A stretch of DNA of 64,000 nucleotides from Lanius collurio (lineage: Eukaryota; Chordata; Aves; Passeriformes; Laniidae), in the NCBI GenBank assembly GCA_020086605.1, contig JACBWW010000016.1, positions 25,594,715-25,658,714 on the forward strand, given 5' to 3'. Below, one piece after another: positions 58,656 through 64,000 of this stretch. Positions within the stretch are counted from its first letter, which is position 1, and every line of letters begins with the position of its first letter. The translations under genes were made by a program, and so were the position numbers. The notes below the pieces were generated by a model. It ran no database searches, was not told where the DNA came from, and saw only the letters and a program-made list of their open reading frames with translations.

Positions 58656-60204
58656 CAGCACAGCTCTGCCTTGGGCCAGCCATGCTGGTGCTCTCATCCT
58701 GACTGGGACTTGGGCCTCTCTAGGCTCTGACTTGGAAGGCAAGAGAGAGTCCCTCAGTTTACCACATCCACTGGGGTTTTTAAATGAGAAAAAGATCACC
58801 AACACCTCTGAGCAGGCTGAGCTTCTCCCTTTCTCTGTCAGCTGCTCTCTCCCTTACTAAAACCCATGATATGAAATAACACAGGCAGTGTTTGTTTTAC
58901 TAAAACCAGGCTGAGCTCCCTGTCATGTTTATGTGACACCACAGACCATCTGGAAGCACAGCTCCTCTGAAGGTGTCACCCCAAACCACCCAGGGCAGGC
59001 TTTTTTGAAGGAACAACCTACTGTACAAAAAGAGAGGGCACTCGTTCCCCTCGACACCAGACAGTGTGGCTTTTCCTCCCACACAGCCACGTTTCCCAAG
59101 CACTGCCGGTTTTCAGGAATCCAGAAAAGCTGAGGGAGGTGGAGAACACACCAGGGAGGGCAAAGCAGCAGTGAGAGCAGCCCCAGAGCCTGCAGGAGCC
59201 TCCTGAGCTGCTCCCCAGGCCGGGTCTGTCCTTGTGACCGAGGGTCACTGCCCGTCCCACTGAGCCTGAGCCCTGCAGCCAGTGTCACCCAGCACAGGGC
59301 ACTGCCCTGGCACCCAGAGCACGATCCAGCTGCTCCAGAAGTGCCACTGCATTGTCCCCACGTGCCCAAGGAGCCCTGGTGCCGTGTAAACGAGAACAGT
59401 CTGGGCAGCAGTGAACAGCCCTGAATGCCCGGGTGACAGCAGTGGCCCCACAGTGATGGGGGGCTCTGCTGCCCACAGCAACTGGGACAAGGTCTCTGGG
59501 TGAGAAAAAATGCTGACATCTCCTATTTGTGACCAATAAAGCTGCCACAGCAACACCAAAACCAGAAACAAATTACAAACTGGGTAATTGAAGTTAACCA
59601 AAGAAAATTGTTAGAATGAACAAGAGAAATTATTCACATTGTTGTGCCTGGTTTTTTCACATGTTGGAAGGAAAAAGGGTATTTTATATCACACTGAGTA
59701 CTCAACCAGATTCAGACCCAAGCTGAGAACACCTCCTTGGTGTGAAAATCCCACCTGCTCTGGCCGGACAGGCTGCAGGGACAGGTACCAGGTGGCTCCT
59801 GGTGTCACCCACCACACAGCAGGGTCCCCCCTGCCTCCAGTGGGGACTGCATGAACACCCTGCTGCCTCCTCTGAGAACAGGGCACACTTCCATGGAGAT
59901 CAGTCCCCATCTAATGACCCAAACAGAGCTTCTCATCTCCTTACATCACCTACAGCACCACCGTGACAAGACAAACCAGGAAGGGCTCAGCCCAACATCC
60001 ACAGCAGCCACCAGAACCTGCTCAGATAATCACCCAGAAATGAGAGCCTGCACCTCGCTGTGCCCTCCTTGGTGACACCCAGGTGACACCACCCAGCACA
60101 GCTCCCTCTGCCACTGTGACAAACCCAGCAGCTCCAGTTTGCCGCTCCAGACTTCGCCGCCGCTTCTCCACCACACTGAGGGAGTAACAAACAACAGGAC
60201 TTAC

Positions 60205-60336
60205 AGTTTACTGTGACTTTTACTTTTTTCACATCTGGGACTGAGACGTCGTTCTCTGCACTGCACTCGTACTCCCCAGCCTGGTCTCTCGTAATTCCAT
60301 AGATGTCCAGGTACTGCCCGCTCTCAAAGGGCTTGG
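60205..60336 (-). CDS. NEGR1: NEGR1 coding exon 4 (end of Ig domain 2)
   Basis: NEGR1 is a GPI-anchored IgLON adhesion protein of neuronal membranes that acts in neurite growth and synapse formation (known of the family). Read on the minus strand, this 132-base exon holds two bases of a split Ala codon, 43 whole codons and one trailing base. The product begins [14 protein letters not shown] and contains DQAGEYEC, the D-x-G-x-Y-x-C signature of an Ig F strand, whose Cys closes the Ig2 disulphide. It ends [10 protein letters not shown], the G strand leading to the Ig2-Ig3 linker. The acceptor is ...ATTTCAG just right of 60336 and the donor is GTAAGT at 60204-60199. The last base, T, joins TT of the next exon to give Phe, so the linker reads VNFAPT as in known NEGR1. 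From memory the match is to NEGR1 rather than LSAMP, NTM or OPCML. There is no stop or frameshift. Confidence 0.96.
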
Positions 60337-60603
60337 CTGAAATGAAATAATCACAGAAAGAAATTACTGAGCACAGAACACCTGAAATTCAACATCTGCA
60401 CAGCAGCCTGAGAGTTTAATACACACCCAAGGGAGGCTGGAGCCACTGCAGCTTCCACCCAGGAACCCCAGCTCCAAGGTGAGCTGAAATCCCCTCAAAC
60501 TCCTGGGGGAGACCAAAGGTTCTCTCCTGACCCATCTCCAAAGTGAAGCTCAACAACCTCCAGATACATGAGAGTACTTTGCACCCGATGGGCATCAGAG
60601 AAC

Positions 60604-60760
60604 AGAGCAGCTGCCCCTGGATCCCTGGCAGTGCCCACGGCCAGGATGGACATTGGGGCTTGGAGCAGCCTGGCACAGCGGAAAGTGTCCCTGCCATGGG
60701 ACAGGATGGAACAAGAGGAGCTTTAAATCCCTTCCAACCCAATCCAGCCTGGGACTCCTC
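60604..60760 (+). mobile_element. CR1 LINE 3' tail
   Basis: AGCAGCTGCCCCTGGATCCC, GGATGGACATTGGGGCTTGG and TCCCTGCCATGGGACAGGAT, then CCTTCCAACCCAATCCAGCC. It starts about 270 bases into intron 3, on the upstream side of the exon-4 acceptor. Confidence 0.84.
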
Positions 60761-61825
60761 CATTCCTGCCTCAAAAGCTGCAGCACACCCGAGTGCTGAT
60801 GGTTTGCAGCCAGGCAGAGCCCTGCCCCTGCAGGACAGAGCAAAGCCAGAGGTCAGGGCGAGCTGCAGGGACCAAAGCCACTCCTGGAGCAGGTGATTCC
60901 AGCCAGCTGCTCCATTAATTAAACATGAACAGCTCTCCTTGGCCACAGGACCCAAAGAAATGGGATCTCACTCTCTGCTGTGTCACACAGGAAGGAGGAC
61001 AGTCTGAGGGTGATTCCCAGAGCAGGCACAGATGTGGTGTGAGAGGACAGAGAACCACACAGCAATGCTGGTGTCCGTCCCTGCTCCGTGCCCGGTTGCC
61101 CACCAGGAGCTGCTCACAGCCAGGAGCACTGACCCAGCCCAGCAGCTCACTCAGCCCCACCTGACACGGGGCAGAGCCAGCACAGGCACCCCCCCAGCTC
61201 CCCAAATCCCGGCACCTCCCAGCCTTTCCCTGCCGCAGTTCCCACCTGGTGGGGAGCGTTTCATATCCCTCCCATGGAAACTGCTCCCGAGTTACCCTCC
61301 CAGCCGTGTGCCCCAGGGAATGGCCAATTAACGGGTTTGTGCTCCTCACAAGGCGCTCACCGCATCACAAACCCCAAAAAGTTACACGTAATTGTTATTT
61401 TAGCACAGCAGCCATGACCACAGATGCTGGAAATTACAGGCCTGAGGATTTACAAGACTTGCTGGAAGTGTTTTCCCAGCCTGAAAGCCTTTAATTGGCT
61501 GTTAATAACGGTGGCTTTCAGAGCTCTGGAAAAGCCCAGGGTGGGCAGTGGGGACAAGGCAGAACTGTTATGTCCTGGCCATCAAGGGGCGAATTGATTT
61601 GTGTGTCCGCACACGGATTTGTGTTTCAGAGTGTGCAAGGGCCCCACAGCAGCTCTCCCAGCACATCTCTGGGCACAGCAGAGCTCACTAACACACACCA
61701 GGAAGGGCTGGTGAGCACTGCTGGTGTGGAGGGGGAAGATAAGGCTGAAACAGGAAAATTACTGGGAATTGAAGGGAATATTCATCAAATGCAGTGAGCC
61801 AGTCTGTAGGACACGAGGAAAGTTC

Positions 61826-62015
61826 CCCCTGCCCAGGAGGCAGAACTGCAGTGCCCAGCCCTGAACAGAGCCCAGAGAGGCTGTGGGGTCTCCTCCCTGG
61901 GGATATTCCCGAACCACTGGGACACAATCCTGCGCCCTGTGCTCTGGGATGGCCCTGCTGGGGCAGGGAGGTGGCACCAGAGGAGCCACTGTGGTCCCTT
62001 CAGCCTGACCCAGTC
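61826..62015 (+). mobile_element. CR1 LINE fragment, close relative of the copy at 25240
   Basis: TGCCCAGGAGGCAGAACTGC, GGATATTCCCGAACCACTGG and GAGCCACTGTGGTCCCTTCA differ from the matching part of the 25240 copy at only a few positions. Confidence 0.83.
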
Positions 62016-63507
62016 TTGATTCTGGGCTCTGCCACCCACTGTCCCCTCCCTGGGTCTGTGATCCCCAGCAGGGCCAGCCTGGGCTTGGCTGCCTCTGAGA
62101 AAGGGGAAATGTTGGGTTGGGTTTGAACATTAAAGCTCTGAAATATTCCCTGAGAGTCACACGCTGCTCATTCAAAACTGCAACGTTTCTCACGTAAAAA
62201 TGAACTGATATCTCTGGGAATAAGCTCAGCCTGTATTAAAACTCTCATTTTCATTGTATTTTATGAGTTATTAATGAGTTCATCTACTTTTATTGAAAAG
62301 TAAGAAGTACCTTCCATTTATCATAAAACTGTCAAAAAGAAAAAAAACATCCTGCTCATTTCTGTGCAATGGTTTTGGACAGTTTTAGTTTGTATCTCAC
62401 TAAGATTTTGATCTCACTCTTGTTCCTCAATTCCTTCACAAAGCCCCAATTATCTGACCATCTTAGTTAGAGTATTCTCTCCTGACAAGTGTATTTTAAC
62501 GAGAATATTTTTATAAAGGATTTTAAGAAGGCCTGAGGATTTCTAGGAATACCTTTAATTGTTCCTGAAGGGATGCTCAAACTTCTGAACCAGTCCTGAT
62601 AAAAACACCATTTTCCTGAGGAGTGTCCCTCAGAAAGCCCCAGCTGCAGGGTGATGTCACCCCACCCCAGAGCAGTGGTCGTGGCACTGAACCTCACTTA
62701 GTTGGATCCTAATACCAAATCTCAAGGCTGGTACTTACAAGTCCTGTTCAAAAGAAAAGGCCAGAATTCCCCCAGCCCAAACCCAGCAGACATCGCCTTT
62801 TTCATGGTTTGAGAAGTCAGTTTGGAGGGGATTTTACTGCTGGTGCAAAGGGAGGAATCCTGCCCAGCCATTTCCATTGGGTGCTGCTGTTTCCTCTGCT
62901 GTCTTTAAACTGGCAATTAATGCCCTCATTTACTCCACACCACCTCCCCCGGAGCTCCTGGGGAGCTGCCAGCCCTGTGTTTGATACCAGGGCCCATTGA
63001 TTTACTGACAAGCTATGCCTTTATCAGCTGAAAAATCCCTCCAGGATAACGAGCCAGGCCATTAAATTCCTATCAAATATTAATAAAAATCCTCAGCTCC
63101 CTGAGCACTTGCAGGAAGGTCTGACCCACCCAAGCCATCAGCAGCGCCCCATGAACGTCACTGTTCTCAGGAAAGGGCTGATGGAGGAGCCCGAGGCCAC
63201 CTGAGCCATCCCATGTCCCAGAAAAGGCAGGTTTTGGGTGTTTTCCAGGAAACATTGCTCCTCCAGGCACAGGGAGGGGCTCAGGCTCTGCCCAGCTGCT
63301 GAGCCCAGCCCAAGCCCTGGTGCTGTGCCCGGGGTGTTAGCAGGGCACCGTGCCAGGCGGGGACATCCCCTGGCTCCTGGTGCCTGGGAGAAGCAGGAAG
63401 GGGAAAATCCAGGGCTCTGGGCTGGTGCAAAGTTCCCATCACAGAGCTGCAAACACCGAGCTGAGCTCTGCCTCAAGTGGCCCAGAACGGGGAGGTCACA
63501 GCAAGGC

Positions 63508-63545
63508 AGGAGGAGGAGGAGGAGGAGGAGGAGGAGGAGGAGGAG
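63508..63545. repeat. GGA trinucleotide microsatellite
   Basis: About 12 consecutive AGG units lie on the plus strand. Purine-only, with G-quadruplex or triplex potential on that strand (inference). Confidence 0.93.
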
Positions 63546-63699
63546 AAGGAGTGCTCCCTATAAACCCACCCAGGAGCAGGACACCAAAGCTTTGTAAAGC
63601 CCCAGGGAATCTGGGCTCTAAATTAGCATTTGTCAGTGGAATGTGCTGGCATTGAGGAATTCCTGTGGAAATCAGTGACAGGACAGCGACCAGGAATGG

Positions 63700-63945
63700 C
63701 TTCCCAGTGCCAGAGGGCAGGGCTGGGTGGGATCTTGGGCAGGAATTGTTCCCTGTGAGGGTGGGCAGGCCCTGGCACAGGGTGCCCAGAGCAGCTGTGG
63801 CTGCCCCTGGATCCCTGGCAGTGCCCAAGGCCAGGCTGGACATTGGGGCTGGGAGCAGCCTGGGACAGTGGGAGGTGTCCCTGCCATGGCAGGGGTGGCA
63901 CTGGGTGAGCTTTGACATCTCTTCCAACCCAAACCATTCCAGGGC
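63700..63945 (+). mobile_element. CR1 LINE 3' tail (young-looking subfamily)
   Basis: GCTTCCCAGTGCCAGAGGGC, GGCCCTGGCACAGGGTGCCC and CCCTGCCATGGCAGGG, then CTTCCAACCCAAACCATTCC. It is almost the same sequence as 3134-3392 over about 230 bases. Confidence 0.88.
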
Positions 63946-64000
63946 CTCACAGAGAAGAATTCCATCCCAATCTCTGATCCAAACTGACCCTCCTTCATCT

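Larger units (their letters stand above)
40901..60204 (-). other. NEGR1: NEGR1 intron 4 (about 19.3 kb)
   Basis: It is bounded by the exon-4 donor at 60204 and the exon-5 acceptor at 40901. CR1 tails lie in both orientations, with a 33-bp tandem repeat, a triple 18-bp repeat and a 49-bp minisatellite. 40901-44750, 47330-51250, 51450-54080, 55740-57530 and 58660-60204 hold no gene or repeat that I recognise. They contain scattered GC-rich chance open frames and some AT-rich blocks (45100-45480, 56440-56720). Confidence 0.93.
60337..64000 (-). other. NEGR1: NEGR1 intron 3, partial (runs off the right edge)
   Basis: This lies upstream of exon 4 on the minus strand. It contains three CR1 tails and a GGA trinucleotide repeat. 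No antisense match to the preceding NEGR1 exon (first half of Ig2) is visible, so exon 3 should lie beyond position 64000. 62020-63500 shows nothing beyond AT-rich unique DNA and short open frames. Confidence 0.85.

Noticed and set aside
58280..58860. Repetitive Cys/Gly open frames on the minus strand and Pro/Leu frames on the plus strand
   Set aside because: Produced by the 49-bp tandem repeat, which shifts frame each unit and lacks stops. Both strands are open, which is not a coding signature.
60337..64000. Search for NEGR1 exon 3 (start of Ig2)
   Set aside because: No antisense match to the expected LTC-type B strand and following Trp with a splice acceptor was seen.

Overview
The window is a piece of vertebrate nuclear DNA, almost certainly from a bird and probably a passerine. 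This is inferred from the many CR1 retroposon tails (about 28 recognised), one solo endogenous-retrovirus LTR, GC-rich minisatellites and compact introns. Nothing looks bacterial or like an operon.

The only gene supported by the sequence is NEGR1 (neuronal growth regulator 1, also called Kilon or neurotractin), a GPI-anchored IgLON cell-adhesion protein. It lies on the minus strand. Three consecutive coding exons are present: 60205-60336 (end of Ig domain 2), 40780-40900 (first half of Ig domain 3) and 35232-35383 (second half of Ig domain 3). Their split codons join in frame (phases 1, 2, 1), every donor reads GTAAGT and every acceptor ends in AG. Together they give about 135 uninterrupted residues. 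Exon numbers 4, 5 and 6 follow the usual seven-exon IgLON layout. Exons 1-3 should lie beyond the right edge, and the last exon (GPI-attachment signal and 3' UTR) beyond the left edge. I found neither here.

Everything else is intron. By region: 1-35231 is intron 6 (partial), with CR1 tails, a solo LTR at about 4805-5453, a 400-N assembly gap at 29302-29701 and several AT-rich stretches that look like conserved regulatory DNA. 35384-40779 is intron 5, with an 11-copy 52-bp minisatellite. 40901-60204 is intron 4, with CR1 tails, a triple 18-bp repeat carrying POU-type motifs and a 49-bp minisatellite. 60337-64000 is intron 3 (partial).

The long open frames over the minisatellites and CR1 copies are by-products of repeat periods or GC-rich repeats, not genes. 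The most interesting non-coding signals are the triple ATGCTAATGAG repeat at 54088-54141, the homeodomain-site-rich AT block near 45100-45480, the group of near-identical CR1 tails carrying a 16-bp perfect palindrome, and the two minisatellites. Function for any of these is inference from sequence only.
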